Source of the DNA: an uncultured Hyphomonas sp.
GTDB lineage: Bacteria > Pseudomonadota > Alphaproteobacteria > Caulobacterales > Hyphomonadaceae
Reading direction: 5' to 3'
Assembly: GCF_963678195.1 (NCBI RefSeq)
Contig: NZ_OY782759.1
Coordinates: 372,001-436,000, forward strand
Length of the DNA: 64,000 nucleotides
In this document: positions 18,653 through 27,926 of the stretch, piece after piece
Position numbering within the stretch: position 1 is the stretch's first letter
Layout: each line of letters opens with the position of its first letter
Position numbers and translations under genes: made by a program
Notes under the pieces: generated by a model
What the model was told of the DNA's origin: nothing
The model's database searches: none
The model's input: only the letters and a program-made list of their open reading frames with translations

Positions 18653-21097
18653 TCAGAATTTGACGTAGACGCCGGCTTTCACCATTTGCGGCTTGCCGCG
18701 GATGATCGTGTGCAGGCCGAAGGCACCGCCGGTATTGCCGACATCGATCAGGTATTCCTCATCGAAGATGTTCTCACCGAGGACATAGGCGCCCCAGCGT
18801 TCGCTGGCGGCGTCGTAGCCGACGCGCAAATTCGCGACGCCATAGGCGTTCTGGTATTCCTGCACCACGGTGCCGTCCGGGTACATCTCCGGCGTACGCA
18901 CGAAGCCGCCATTGCCGTCCGCCGCATAGTCGAAGCCATTATCGTCTTCGAAGAAGTGCTTGCTCTTCCAGATATAGCTCGGAACGATGGAGATATCGCC
19001 ATGCTCACCCACGGGCAGGGTGATGTCCGCGGCCAGGGAGAAGCTCTGTTCCGGGCTGAGGCGGAACTTGTTGCCGGCAAACTGCAGCGGGTTTCCGTTG
19101 TCGTCTTCGTCGTCATATTCCGAATGCGTGTAGGCATAGGTGGCCAGCAGGCGGACATAGTCGTTGACGAGCGCCTGGCCGTCGAATTCCAGGCCGTACT
19201 GCGTGGCGTTGCCGGAGTTCTCGGTGATGAACACGCCGTTGATCGGATCGAAGCGGGTCGTCTGGAAGTCCTTGTACTGTCCATAATAGACAGAGCTGGT
19301 CATCTGCAGCCGGTCATCGAAGAAGCGGCCGAAGACACCGGCTTCCACATTGTCCAGGGTCTCTGCGTCGATCAGGTTGTAGTCCGCACCCTCGGCAGAC
19401 AGGACTTCCGGACGGCGGCCGCGGCCATAGGCGACCCAGGTGTTCACATTGTCGGACACGCGATAGGCGGCGTTGAGACGCCAGGTGAAGGCGCCGTCCG
19501 TGCTTTCCGATGCCGACGCCATCTTGTCGAGCGTGTCAGCGCTCAGCAGCAGGGTCGGCTGCAGGGTCACGCCGTTGAGGCCACCCAGACCAAGAAGGTA
19601 AGGGTTGGTCTTCAGCGCATGGCCGATCGTGCTCGCGCTGATATCTTCCTTCGTATAGCGAAGACCGGCGGTCAGTTTCAGCCGGTCGGTCACGGCATAG
19701 GTGACATCGCCGAAGAGGTCGTAGGTATCGCGGCCATTGGTCGACAGCGACTGTTCAAGATGTTCGCCATAGAGCGGCACAAGCTGGTTCAGCAGCAGGG
19801 CTGCAAGCGCGGAATACTGGAGGGGCGTATCGAAGCTGCCGAAATTCTCGCCACCCGGGACGCCGCCAAGAGTGAGGTAGGTCTGCGCCTCAGCCAGGGT
19901 CAGGCCAGCCCCGGCAGCGAGCGACGGGGCGAACAGCGACTGGGCATAAGCCTCGTCGGTCGAGAAGCGAAGCTCTGCCTTGTTGTCGATGGTGAAGTAA
20001 TTGCCGCCGAAGAAGGCTGTCAGCTTGCCGCCCGCATCATAGTTGAGGCGCAGTTCCTGGCTGAACGTATTGGCCTTCTGCCCCTGAAAGAACTGGAGGA
20101 GGTTGAACGCCGCGCCATCGGAGTCCCAGGCTTCCTTGGAGGTCAGGTTGCGATAGTCGGTCAGGGAGGTCAGCGACCAGGCATCGTTGATGTCGTATTC
20201 GATGTTGGACGTGATGTAGAACAGCTCACGGTCATTCCCGAGCTTGCTGCGCACCTGGTCCGGATTGATGTTCATGGCGGTGGCGCCGAACGGATCGACC
20301 TTGCCGTTCACTTCGAAGAAACCGGAGGTGAATTGCGTGCCGGTGGAATCGTCTTCCTGATAATTGACGAACACATCGGCTGTCAGCTTGTCGGTCGGCG
20401 CCCAGCGCAGGGCGGCGCGGACAGCGGTCGTGTCCTGACCCATCAGGTCCGGCGAATTCGCCGTGTTCGGAACATATCCGTCCATGTTCTTGATCTGGCC
20501 GGCGACGCGCAGGGCAAGCGTGTCATTGATGGTCCAGTTATAGTGGCCTTCGGCGCGGCGCGAATCATAGTCGCCGCCTTCAAGCGTCAGGGACCCGGAA
20601 TTGCCGGCAAGCGAGGCGTGGTTCTGGATGAAATTGATGCCGCCGACGAGGGCGCCCTGGCCGAACAGCGTGGCTTGCGGGCCTTTCACGACTTCGACGC
20701 GTTCCATGTCGAAGATGGCGAGGTTCGCGCCATAGCCCGGATTACCAATGGCGACGCCGTTCTGGAACAGGGCAACGCGCGGCGTGCCGCTGTCGGAAAC
20801 GACCCCGCGCAGCGAGTAGCTCGGCGCGTTGAGGCTCTGTGCCTGAACCTGCAGGCCCGGCACGAAATTGCCGAGGTCTTCAATGTCGTCAGCTGCGAGT
20901 TTGTCGATCAGGTCCTGGTCGGTGACGGACACGTTGATCGGAACATCGATGAGCGACTGTTCCTGCTTCTGGGTCGTCACGGTGACGGTTTCGAGACGGC
21001 GGTCGCTATCTGCTGCATCCGGGTCAGCAAAGGCGACGAACTGGCTGGAGATTGTGAGAGCTGCAAGCGCGGTTGCAGAACGAAGATGACGTTTCAT
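18653..21097 (-). CDS. TonB-dependent outer-membrane receptor (linked to glpQ)
   Basis: 814 residues from ATG 21097 (the frame opens at 21127). Signal peptide about 1-25. The TonB-box/plug region begins LETVTVTTQKQEQSLIDVPINVSV. The plug has LRGVVSDSGTPRVALFQNGV and MERVEVVKGPQATLFGQGALVGGINF. The beta-barrel follows, and the protein ends in Phe (GVYVKF), the outer-membrane sorting signal. Receptors of this branch import bulky nutrients across the outer membrane. The adjacent glycerophosphodiesterase suggests an organophosphate substrate, which is inference. Divergent from the metallophosphoesterase gene across a 577-base region. Confidence 0.92.
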   Translation of the reverse strand: MKRHLRSATALAALTISSQFVAFADPDAADSDRRLETVTVTTQKQEQSLIDVPINVSVTDQDLIDKLAADDIEDLGNFVPGLQVQAQSLNAPSYSLRGVVSDSGTPRVALFQNGVAIGNPGYGANLAIFDMERVEVVKGPQATLFGQGALVGGINFIQNHASLAGNSGSLTLEGGDYDSRRAEGHYNWTINDTLALRVAGQIKNMDGYVPNTANSPDLMGQDTTAVRAALRWAPTDKLTADVFVNYQEDDSTGTQFTSGFFEVNGKVDPFGATAMNINPDQVRSKLGNDRELFYITSNIEYDINDAWSLTSLTDYRNLTSKEAWDSDGAAFNLLQFFQGQKANTFSQELRLNYDAGGKLTAFFGGNYFTIDNKAELRFSTDEAYAQSLFAPSLAAGAGLTLAEAQTYLTLGGVPGGENFGSFDTPLQYSALAALLLNQLVPLYGEHLEQSLSTNGRDTYDLFGDVTYAVTDRLKLTAGLRYTKEDISASTIGHALKTNPYLLGLGGLNGVTLQPTLLLSADTLDKMASASESTDGAFTWRLNAAYRVSDNVNTWVAYGRGRRPEVLSAEGADYNLIDAETLDNVEAGVFGRFFDDRLQMTSSVYYGQYKDFQTTRFDPINGVFITENSGNATQYGLEFDGQALVNDYVRLLATYAYTHSEYDDEDDNGNPLQFAGNKFRLSPEQSFSLAADITLPVGEHGDISIVPSYIWKSKHFFEDDNGFDYAADGNGGFVRTPEMYPDGTVVQEYQNAYGVANLRVGYDAASERWGAYVLGENIFDEEYLIDVGNTGGAFGLHTIIRGKPQMVKAGVYVKF

Positions 21098-21674
21098 GAG
21101 AAGCCCATTCCTTGTTGCGGCGCACAATCGACCGCTTGGCGGGCTGGCTATTTTTTTTCGAAGGCAGCTTCAAATCAAAGTTTTACGACCATCGTTTTGT
21201 ATCAATTCCGTATACGAAACAGGAGGTTTTGGAGGTTTTCGCGGCGAACGTTGTGATGATCGCGAGGCGCGCGGCTGATGGGGTGTCACAAAGCCTGCGG
21301 GAATATGGGCCGGTCCGTGTAGGGTATATGTAGGCAGTGTGACGTATTCTTGAGGGGTTCGTCCCTTGCGGGAGAAATGACCGCAAGGGGGCGCCGGAAA
21401 GTGGAAGCTCGGTTTCGCCTTTCTGGTGCGCTCTTCGCCGGCGGGGGTGCGACCGGATTGCGCATTTTTGCCGCCAGTCGCCTTGCTGGACGCTACAGAA
21501 AAATGGAGGTGGCGTGCGCGCGCCATGTGCTTTCTCTTCCATCTGTTGCTGCAGCAACACGGTGCAGCCGTTCCGAACTCACAAGAAACTGTCATGGGAT
21601 GCCGCTAGAGGCTTGCCGGAACATTGCCGGATGCCTGTGTTGCTGACCGGCCGGAAATATCAGGAGACAGACAA
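21098..21674. other. 577-base divergent intergenic region with palindromes, no convincing gene
   Basis: This stretch separates the receptor gene (minus strand) from the metallophosphoesterase gene (plus strand). Both strands carry short open frames, but they are Cys/Arg/Ser-rich shadows without ribosome binding sites, so I call no gene. It contains CGTATACG (21209-21216), a GGAGGTTTT tandem (21222-21239), a perfect 16-base palindrome (21544-21559) and one CTGTCAT Pho-box-like half site (21589-21595). Two divergent promoters must lie here. Confidence 0.6.
21544..21559. promoter_or_regulatory. Perfect 16-base palindrome upstream of the metallophosphoesterase gene
   Basis: TGTTGCTGCAGCAACA is fully self-complementary and lies 115 bases before the metallophosphoesterase start, in the upstream control region. 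It is a plausible dimeric-regulator operator; the regulator is unknown. Confidence 0.4.
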
Positions 21675-23012
21675 ATGCGCTTTTTAGCTCTGACCCGGCG
21701 GCCTCGGATCGCGCCCGTTCTGGTTGCTCTGGCTGGACTGGCTGCCGCGTGTACGAATGCCACGCCGGTTCCGGCCCCGGTCGAGGCGCCGGTCGCCGAC
21801 ACGGCCTTCACCATTGCCGTCCTGCCGGATACCCAGAACTATCTCGATTACACTCACCAGACCGCGGAGGGCTTCCCCTTCGATGCGAACGAGATGTTCC
21901 TGGAGCAAATGCAGTTCGTCGCCGACAATCTGGAATCCGAAGGCGGCGAGATCGCCTTTGTCTCCTCGTTGGGCGATGTCTGGCAGCACCAGACGCTGGC
22001 CATGGATGAAGAACATAAAGCGCGCGGCTTCGAGCGCGTCCCCAATCCGATCATGGATGCGCACTTCGCCCCGACCGAAAAAGTGAAAACGGTGGAGATG
22101 CCGAAGGCCCATGAGGGCTTCTCCCTGATCGCCGGCAAGACGCCGTTCTCGGTTGTGCCGGGCAATCATGATTATGACTCCATGTGGACATCGGCGAAGT
22201 TCCCGCCGCAGGCCAGCAGCCCTGCCGAGGTGGACCCGAATGATCTCAAAACCTCTCTCGGTGTCGTGCATCCGGGCGGACTCGACAATTTCCGGTCCGT
22301 CTTTGGCGCCGACACCGCCTTCTTTAAAGACCAGCCCTGGTATGTCGCCTCGCACGATGGCGGGGCCGACAGCGCGCAAGTGTTCGAAGCCGGTGGCTAC
22401 CGCTTCCTCCATATCGGTCTTCAGTTCGATCCGCCGGATGCGTCGCTGGAATGGGCCGCCTCGGTGATTGCGAAATATCCCGGCCTTCCGACCATCGTTT
22501 CGACGCATGACTATATGACCAAGGAAGGGGAGCGTCTGCCGAACCCGATTGTTGACGGGCATGCCGTGGACCCGATCAACAACAGCCCGGAAATGGTCTG
22601 GGAGAAACTGATCAGCCAGCAGGACCAGATCTTCCTCGTCCTCTGCGGCCACGAACATGGCCAGGCCTGGCGGGTCGATGACAATGCGTCCGGCAACCCG
22701 GTCTGGCAGGTGCTCGCCGATTATCAGGACCGCGGGCAGACCGCGAAGGATGCCGGGGTCCAGTCGGCCTGGCCGGTCGGTATCGGCGATGGCTGGATGC
22801 GCCTGATGAGCTTCGACTTCGGCAAGGACATGCCGGAGCTGACGGTTGAGACCTATTCGACCTATTACCGGAAACAGAGCCGGGACATGGCGGAATATGC
22901 CGGCTGGTACAAAGCGGCCGAAAAGCCGGACCTGACCGACGAGGCCTTCCACGAAGAAGACGACTATGTGCTCCTGCTGGACGGTTTCCGGTCACGGTTC
23001 GGCACGCCATAG
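21675..23012 (+). CDS. Metallophosphoesterase lipoprotein (calcineurin-like)
   Basis: 445 residues. A secreted, lipid-anchored member of the calcineurin-like superfamily, probably hydrolysing phosphomono- or diesters outside the cytoplasm. Lipobox LAAAC in the signal peptide. Metal motifs: VLPDTQNYLDY (the D-x-H position is here D-T-Q), SSLGDVWQH, VVPGNHDYDS and LCGHEHGQ. ATG 21675 follows CAGGAGACAG; the longer frame from 21624 has no such site. D-T-Q in place of the usual D-x-H is seen in a well-populated sub-branch of this family. Its neighbours fit phosphorus scavenging. Confidence 0.85.
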   Translation: MRFLALTRRPRIAPVLVALAGLAAACTNATPVPAPVEAPVADTAFTIAVLPDTQNYLDYTHQTAEGFPFDANEMFLEQMQFVADNLESEGGEIAFVSSLGDVWQHQTLAMDEEHKARGFERVPNPIMDAHFAPTEKVKTVEMPKAHEGFSLIAGKTPFSVVPGNHDYDSMWTSAKFPPQASSPAEVDPNDLKTSLGVVHPGGLDNFRSVFGADTAFFKDQPWYVASHDGGADSAQVFEAGGYRFLHIGLQFDPPDASLEWAASVIAKYPGLPTIVSTHDYMTKEGERLPNPIVDGHAVDPINNSPEMVWEKLISQQDQIFLVLCGHEHGQAWRVDDNASGNPVWQVLADYQDRGQTAKDAGVQSAWPVGIGDGWMRLMSFDFGKDMPELTVETYSTYYRKQSRDMAEYAGWYKAAEKPDLTDEAFHEEDDYVLLLDGFRSRFGTP

Positions 23013-23143
23013 TCCGTTATAGTCATGCCGTGATCCAGGCAGGTCTGTGCTGATCCGTCCTGGTCCGGCATGGTCGCCCTCTGGTCTGTGGCTGCATGAC
23101 ACAGTTGTTATTCTTAAAGGGCTGTGGCCTTCCTCCGGCCAGT

Positions 23144-23566
23144 ATGTGGTACCGATCCAGCCGCTCCCGAATGATGTCACTGCTCAGCGCTGTTGCGCTG
23201 ATGGCAATGATCGTGCGCGGGCTGGTGCCGTCGGGCTATATGCTGGCGGCTGCAGACACGCCGGGTGACTTCGTCAGCATCGTCATCTGCCATGGCGACG
23301 GCACGGATGGCACGCAGTCCCTGCTGGACCTGAAGAACGGCAAGATCGTCGATCCGGAAGACCTGCCGGGCCAGTCGGACGACGGCAAGAACCAGACCTG
23401 TCCATATGCCATGTCGGCGCATTTCACGCCGCCCATGGTGAGCGGAAAGCTGGAAAAGCCGGTTCAGGAACCGGCAATCTTCCTGTCCGCCTCTGATTAT
23501 CTCGTTCCGGGGCGCGGCCTTGCCGCCCCACCGCCGCCGGCCCGAGCGCCGCCCCTGACCATCTGA
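23144..23566 (+). CDS. DUF2946-like small exported protein
   Basis: About 140 residues. After an N-terminal hydrophobic segment (MMSLLSAVALMAMIVRGLVPSGYM) comes a compact domain with ICHGDG and QTCPYAMSAHF, and a Pro-rich tail. The 'R-x-LVPxGYM ... CHG' layout matches DUF2946 proteins, which often accompany copper genes. Cys, His and Met clusters could bind copper. The start is uncertain: in-frame ATGs at 23096, 23144 and 23171 all lack a strong ribosome binding site. First gene of a four-gene plus-strand run ending in a copper-type receptor and a TonB. Confidence 0.7.
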   Translation: MWYRSSRSRMMSLLSAVALMAMIVRGLVPSGYMLAAADTPGDFVSIVICHGDGTDGTQSLLDLKNGKIVDPEDLPGQSDDGKNQTCPYAMSAHFTPPMVSGKLEKPVQEPAIFLSASDYLVPGRGLAAPPPPARAPPLTI

Positions 23567-23651
23567 TTTCGTCTCGCGCGCACCCGTCTCCGGACGTGTG
23601 CGCTTGGTGCGCTGGCATGAACCCGGCGCGTCAGGAATCGGATAAAATTCA

Positions 23652-24230
23652 ATGCATAACAATCTGGTCGCAGCCCCTGACAGGCTGCAGGTCCCTCAGA
23701 TCGGGGGCCGCGAAATACACCGGCCGACTGCCGGTGAAGAAACAGGACGGATCTGGCTGGATGCCGTCATCACGCCGAACGTTTCCCTGAACAACCGGGT
23801 GGCGCTGATCCTGGCAGCATCCCTGATCCTGCCCGGCAGCCTGATTTGCCTGGCAACGGCGTGGATGGGCGCATGGATGGTGACCCCTCTGGTGTTCCTG
23901 TCAGAGGTCGCACTTGGCGTCATGATCCTCTGGCACGCCCGGACTCTTGGCCAGTACAGGCAGCGCGTCTGCCTCACCGATGCGCTCCTCCTGGTCGAAA
24001 CCCGTACCCGCACCGGCCAGCCTGTCGAGCGGGCAGAACTGCCGCCGCACTGGCTGCGCGTGGACCGCGTCAATGACACGGGCAGGGGGTGCGATGCTCT
24101 CGTCCTGCGTGCCGGGCTTCAGCACGCCGAAATCGGGTCCGTCCTCTCTCCTCCTGAACGCGCTTCGCTGGCGGATGCCATCGAAGCCGCCCTCCGCAAT
24201 CGCCGCAGTGGCCAGTCACTGGCGGCCTGA
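23652..24230 (+). CDS. DUF2244 membrane protein
   Basis: 192 residues. Two transmembrane segments near residues 50-90 are flanked by ITPNVSLNNRVALILAAS and HARTLGQYRQRVCLTDALLLVETRTRTGQ. Then comes PHWLRVDRVNDTG and a C-terminal amphipathic helix. This is the DUF2244 pattern ('PNRSLS...', two TM, 'YWVRV'). Family function is unknown; these proteins occur near respiratory and copper genes. It sits between the DUF2946 gene and the copper receptor, 23 bases before the latter, so it is probably in one operon. Confidence 0.75.
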   Translation: MHNNLVAAPDRLQVPQIGGREIHRPTAGEETGRIWLDAVITPNVSLNNRVALILAASLILPGSLICLATAWMGAWMVTPLVFLSEVALGVMILWHARTLGQYRQRVCLTDALLLVETRTRTGQPVERAELPPHWLRVDRVNDTGRGCDALVLRAGLQHAEIGSVLSPPERASLADAIEAALRNRRSGQSLAA

Positions 24231-24253
24231 CCTCTCTATCCTCACGAAAGCAA

Positions 24254-26404
24254 ATGAACATGAAACACACACTCCTTGGCGGCACCGCCGCGACCCTTCT
24301 CGCCTCAGCGGGCATCGTGCTGCCTGCTACTGCGCAAACGGCCACCGAACTTCCGCCAATTGAGGCGCAGGACAGCGATTCCGCGGATGAAGGCAGTGTT
24401 GCTGTCGGCAGCACGGAAGTGACAGGCGCTGGCCTTGAAGCTGGCCTTGCCACCTCCTCGGACTCGCTGCAGCTGATCTCCCGGGCACCGGGCGTTGCGG
24501 TCCAGTCGAATGGCGGCATCGCCTCGCTGCCGATCCTGCGGGGCCTGGCAGATGACCGGGTCGGCGTGCTGATCGACGGCCAGCAATCCACCAATTACTG
24601 CCCCAACCATATGAACCCGGTGACGTCCTATATCGATGCCTCGCGTGTCGAGCGGATTGTCGTGACGCCGACCCTGTCGCCTGTCAGCATGGGCGGCGAC
24701 AATATTGCGGGCATCATCTCGATCGAAAGCCGTGCGCCGGAATTTTCAGATGGCGGCGTCGAGGTTTTCGGTGAAGCGGGCGCAACATACCGGAGCGTCT
24801 CGAACGGGGTGGGCGCGTCGCTTCAGGCGAATGTCGCCGGTGAGAAAGTCAGCGCCCGTTATGAGGCGAGCTGGAACAAGGCGGACAATTACAAGTCCGG
24901 CTCCGGCGATGAGGTCCGCTCGACCCTCTACCAGAACTATGACCAGTCGCTGCTGCTTGCCGCCCGTCCGGCCGAGGATGTCCTGCTCTGGGCCCGCATC
25001 AGCCAGCAGGGCGTGCCGTATGAAGGCTTCGCCAACCAGCGCATGGACCTGACCGACAATACGAGCACCAGCGTGCAGCTGCACGGCGAAGGCCCGCTCG
25101 GAGCCGGGATCCTGACAGCGGAAGCCTCCTGGCGCAGCGTCGATCACGAAATGAACTTCCTCTCCGACAAGGGCGGCGCGGCAACCGGCGGCATGCCGAT
25201 GATCACGGAAGGCGAGGATGTCTCGGCCAAGGTCTCCTATGACACGCCGGTCGAGGGTGTTGGCCAGGTTCGCGTCGGTGCAGAACTCTTCCGTGCGTCC
25301 ATGGACGATTACTGGCCCGCCGTTCCAGGCAGCATGATGATGTCGCCGCTCGACTATGTGAACATCAATGACGGCGAACGGAACCGCACGGGCGTGTGGG
25401 CGGAATGGGAAGCCAACCCGTCACCGGAATGGTCCACCCTGTTCGGCGTTCGCTATGAAAACGTCGAAATGGATACCGGAGAGGTGCAGCCCTATTCCTG
25501 GACCGGCATGATGAACATGGCCGATGCCATGGCCGCCATGGCGTTCAATGCGGCTGACCGGGCGCGCGAAGACGACAATATCGACGTGACCGCGAAGGCA
25601 ACCTGGCGTCCGAGCGACTCGCTCGCAGTTGAGTTCGGTGCTGCTCAGAAAACCCGCTCCCCGAACCTCTATGAGCGGTACGCCTGGGGCCGGGGCTCCA
25701 TGTCCAGCTCGATGACCAACATGACCGGCGATGGCGCGGGCTATGTCGGCGACATCGATCTGGAGCCGGAAGTCGCGCGCAGCCTCGCTGCAACGCTCGA
25801 CTGGACCGACGGAGCCGAGAGTGGACGGGTCCTGCAGCTTTCCGCCTGGGCCAGCTATGTCGAAGATTATATCGATGCAGACCGGATCGGCAGCCTGAAA
25901 GACGGCCTGCCAATGCTCCAGTTCGCAAACCATGAGGCGGAACTGTACGGCTTTGAGGCCACTGGTGCGATGCCGCTCTGGCAGACCGCGTATGGCGATA
26001 CGCGCTTCACCGGAACGGTCAGCTGGGCCAAGGGCGAGAACAAGGATACGGGCGACAATCTCTACAATATTGCCCCGCTTCAGGGCCTGTTCGCGCTTGA
26101 GAATACGAAAGGCATCTGGACGCAGGCGATCGAACTGGAAATGGTTGATGAGAAGGACGACATCAGCGCTGTGCGTCAGGAACTCCGCACGCCCGGCTAT
26201 GTGCTGATCCATCTGCGGGCAGGGGGTGAGGTCGGCCGTGTGCGGTTTGCAGCGGCGATCGAGAACCTGCTGGACCAGGACTATGACCTGCCGCTCGGCG
26301 GAATTGCTTTCGGCGACTACAAATATGGTGGCCGGATCGGTCCGTACCATCAGGTCGCCGGTCCGGGCCGATCGTTCAATCTCAGTCTGAACGTCGCCTT
26401 CTGA
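24254..26404 (+). CDS. TonB-dependent copper receptor (OprC/NosA family)
   Basis: 716 residues. Outer-membrane active transporter, predicted to bind copper. Signal peptide ends ATAQ (residue 28). The plug has LPILRGLADDRVGVLIDGQ, then a CPNHM motif giving C116-x3-M120. The barrel has DHEM giving H298-x-M300 and a nearby GGMPM (M314, M316). In Pseudomonas OprC the copper site is CxxxM in the plug plus HxM in a barrel loop about 180 residues later. The spacing here is 182, so the metal site is conserved. It ends in Phe (NVAF). The next gene is a TonB starting 2 bases after the stop. Confidence 0.93.
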   Translation: MNMKHTLLGGTAATLLASAGIVLPATAQTATELPPIEAQDSDSADEGSVAVGSTEVTGAGLEAGLATSSDSLQLISRAPGVAVQSNGGIASLPILRGLADDRVGVLIDGQQSTNYCPNHMNPVTSYIDASRVERIVVTPTLSPVSMGGDNIAGIISIESRAPEFSDGGVEVFGEAGATYRSVSNGVGASLQANVAGEKVSARYEASWNKADNYKSGSGDEVRSTLYQNYDQSLLLAARPAEDVLLWARISQQGVPYEGFANQRMDLTDNTSTSVQLHGEGPLGAGILTAEASWRSVDHEMNFLSDKGGAATGGMPMITEGEDVSAKVSYDTPVEGVGQVRVGAELFRASMDDYWPAVPGSMMMSPLDYVNINDGERNRTGVWAEWEANPSPEWSTLFGVRYENVEMDTGEVQPYSWTGMMNMADAMAAMAFNAADRAREDDNIDVTAKATWRPSDSLAVEFGAAQKTRSPNLYERYAWGRGSMSSSMTNMTGDGAGYVGDIDLEPEVARSLAATLDWTDGAESGRVLQLSAWASYVEDYIDADRIGSLKDGLPMLQFANHEAELYGFEATGAMPLWQTAYGDTRFTGTVSWAKGENKDTGDNLYNIAPLQGLFALENTKGIWTQAIELEMVDEKDDISAVRQELRTPGYVLIHLRAGGEVGRVRFAAAIENLLDQDYDLPLGGIAFGDYKYGGRIGPYHQVAGPGRSFNLSLNVAF

Positions 26405-26405
26405 C

Positions 26406-27167
26406 GTGTTACGGAGGATTCTCACCTCCAGCTATATGGCGGGCGTGGCTCTGGCTGCGCTCGCCCATGGCGGTTTGCTGGCAGGGGTTTTCCTGCTGGC
26501 ACCTGCCGGTCCGTCGGGGCTTGGCCCGAAGGATGATGTATTTCTCGTGAGCCTCGTTGAGGCGCCGGTGACAGCACCCGTGCAGGAACCTGAACCGGAT
26601 CCGCCGCAAACGAAGCCGCCACCCGCTCCGCCTGAGAAAGTGGACGATCCGCCAGCTCCGGCCGCTGAAGCCGTAACAGATCCGGCGCTGGCCCCTGAGC
26701 CGGCAAAAGCGATTGAAGACGTGCTGCCAGTTCCCGAGCCCGCTCTGGCTGCAGATTTAGCATCTGGTAAAGAGGAGTCCGGCCCGGCATTTGTGACCCT
26801 TGCCGCTGATGCCCCTGCGCAAGCGGTCGCGCCGGACCCTGTCGCAGAGCAGGCCGGGTCAAAAGATGCGGCATCGCTCAGTGGCGACGGCAAGGCGGTG
26901 CGGGACGCCTATCTGCGGGATGTGCGCCTGCAACTTGCCCGCCATGCCCCGCGAGGCGTGCGGGGGGCTGGGAATTGTGAAGTCGAGTTTCGTCTGTCGC
27001 ATGAAGGCGAAGTTGTGTTCGTTGGAATACGGACCAGCAGCGGAAGCCGGCTCTATGATCGCAGGTGCCTGAAATCGGTAACGGCTGCCGTGCCTTTCCC
27101 GGTGGCGCCGGAGGGCGCTGCCGATGAAGATCTGAGCTTCACGATTTTCATCGAGCAGAAACGATAG
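26406..27167 (+). CDS. TonB-family energy transducer, private to the copper receptor
   Basis: 253 residues. Inner-membrane-anchored periplasmic protein that passes proton-motive energy to outer-membrane receptors. TM helix at about 11-34, Pro/Glu-rich periplasmic spacer about 55-100 (PEPDPPQTKPPPAPPEK), C-terminal TonB domain about 165-253 with two Cys (NCEVEF, RRCLKS). GTG 26406 starts 2 bases after the receptor stop; ATG 26436 would remove part of the membrane anchor. No exbB or exbD follows, so it must borrow the chromosomal ExbBD. The position implies a dedicated partner for the copper receptor. Confidence 0.85.
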   Translation: MLRRILTSSYMAGVALAALAHGGLLAGVFLLAPAGPSGLGPKDDVFLVSLVEAPVTAPVQEPEPDPPQTKPPPAPPEKVDDPPAPAAEAVTDPALAPEPAKAIEDVLPVPEPALAADLASGKEESGPAFVTLAADAPAQAVAPDPVAEQAGSKDAASLSGDGKAVRDAYLRDVRLQLARHAPRGVRGAGNCEVEFRLSHEGEVVFVGIRTSSGSRLYDRRCLKSVTAAVPFPVAPEGAADEDLSFTIFIEQKR

Positions 27168-27179
27168 GGCCAGTGGCTG

Positions 27180-27722
27180 TCAGAGGCCGTCTGGCAATTT
27201 GGAGGCCATCATCTTGCGTCGGTCCAGACGCCGGCCGTCCGCGATGAACGTACCGTCTCCGACGGCGTGGAGCATACGCTGGTCCTTGCGGGTTTCATCG
27301 CGGTAGGCTGCAAGGCTTTCAAGCACGACGATGTTGTATGGCTCGATGATCTCCTCCACGCGGCATTCGATATTTGCGAGGCAATTTCCGAGAAGCGGTG
27401 GGGTGACATGTTTCGCCTTTTTGGGGGCAAGGTCGAACTTGCCGAACTTGTCGGTGTCCGCGCCGGAACAGGTGCCGATGCTGATCACCGTATCGATCAT
27501 GTCGGCGCCCGGGATCGCCACAACGCATTCGCCTGACTCGCGCAGCGCTTGGAAGGAGTGATTCCACGGCCCGGTCGTGATGGCGATCCGCCCCGTAAAA
27601 TCCAGCACCATTGTCCATGTGATCGTCATGACATTTGGCTTCCGTCCGTCATGGGTGGTGACGAGCGTAACCGGACCGGGTTCGATCAGCGTGAAGGCCC
27701 GGCTCAGCTTGATGCGTTTCAT
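27180..27722 (-). CDS. Flavin reductase-like (FMN-binding split-barrel) protein
   Basis: 180 residues. FMN-binding domain of the flavin reductase/DIM6 family: GPVTLVTTHDGRKPNVMTITWTMVLDF near the N terminus is the typical flavin pocket, and LRESGECVVAIPGADMIDTV the second conserved part. It may reduce free flavin for monooxygenases or serve as a stand-alone oxidoreductase. ATG 27722 follows GCAGGAC and starts the conserved domain; the frame opens upstream to 27818. Convergent with the tonB gene, only 12 bases apart. Confidence 0.85.
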   Translation of the reverse strand: MKRIKLSRAFTLIEPGPVTLVTTHDGRKPNVMTITWTMVLDFTGRIAITTGPWNHSFQALRESGECVVAIPGADMIDTVISIGTCSGADTDKFGKFDLAPKKAKHVTPPLLGNCLANIECRVEEIIEPYNIVVLESLAAYRDETRKDQRMLHAVGDGTFIADGRRLDRRKMMASKLPDGL

Positions 27723-27926
27723 CTGAATGTCCTGCGAATGCCCGTTGTCCGTAAAATATATCCCGGCAAGCCATCCGTTGCCGGACAAATGAGCAGGTAT
27801 GGCCCACATTCTGCCCAAGTGCTGGGATTGGTAAAGGAAAGCCTTAATCAGGCCTGTCTTTTAATTAATCTTAACGCTTGTGATGGATGGTCACAATCGT
27901 TAGCCAAAACGTGTCCCGTATTAACC

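Noticed and set aside
21209-21216. CGTATACG palindrome, also present near 2241
   Set aside because: An 8-base palindrome seen twice in 64 kb with different contexts is too weak to call an operator.
18686-21256. Plus-strand open frame of 856 residues opposite the TonB receptor
   Set aside because: Long antisense frames are common in GC-rich genes. The translation has no domain pattern, while the minus strand is a clear receptor.
21170-21595. Minus-strand frame of 141 residues in the receptor/metallophosphoesterase gap
   Set aside because: Basic, Pro/Ser/Arg-rich without family features or ribosome binding site; the region reads better as divergent promoters.
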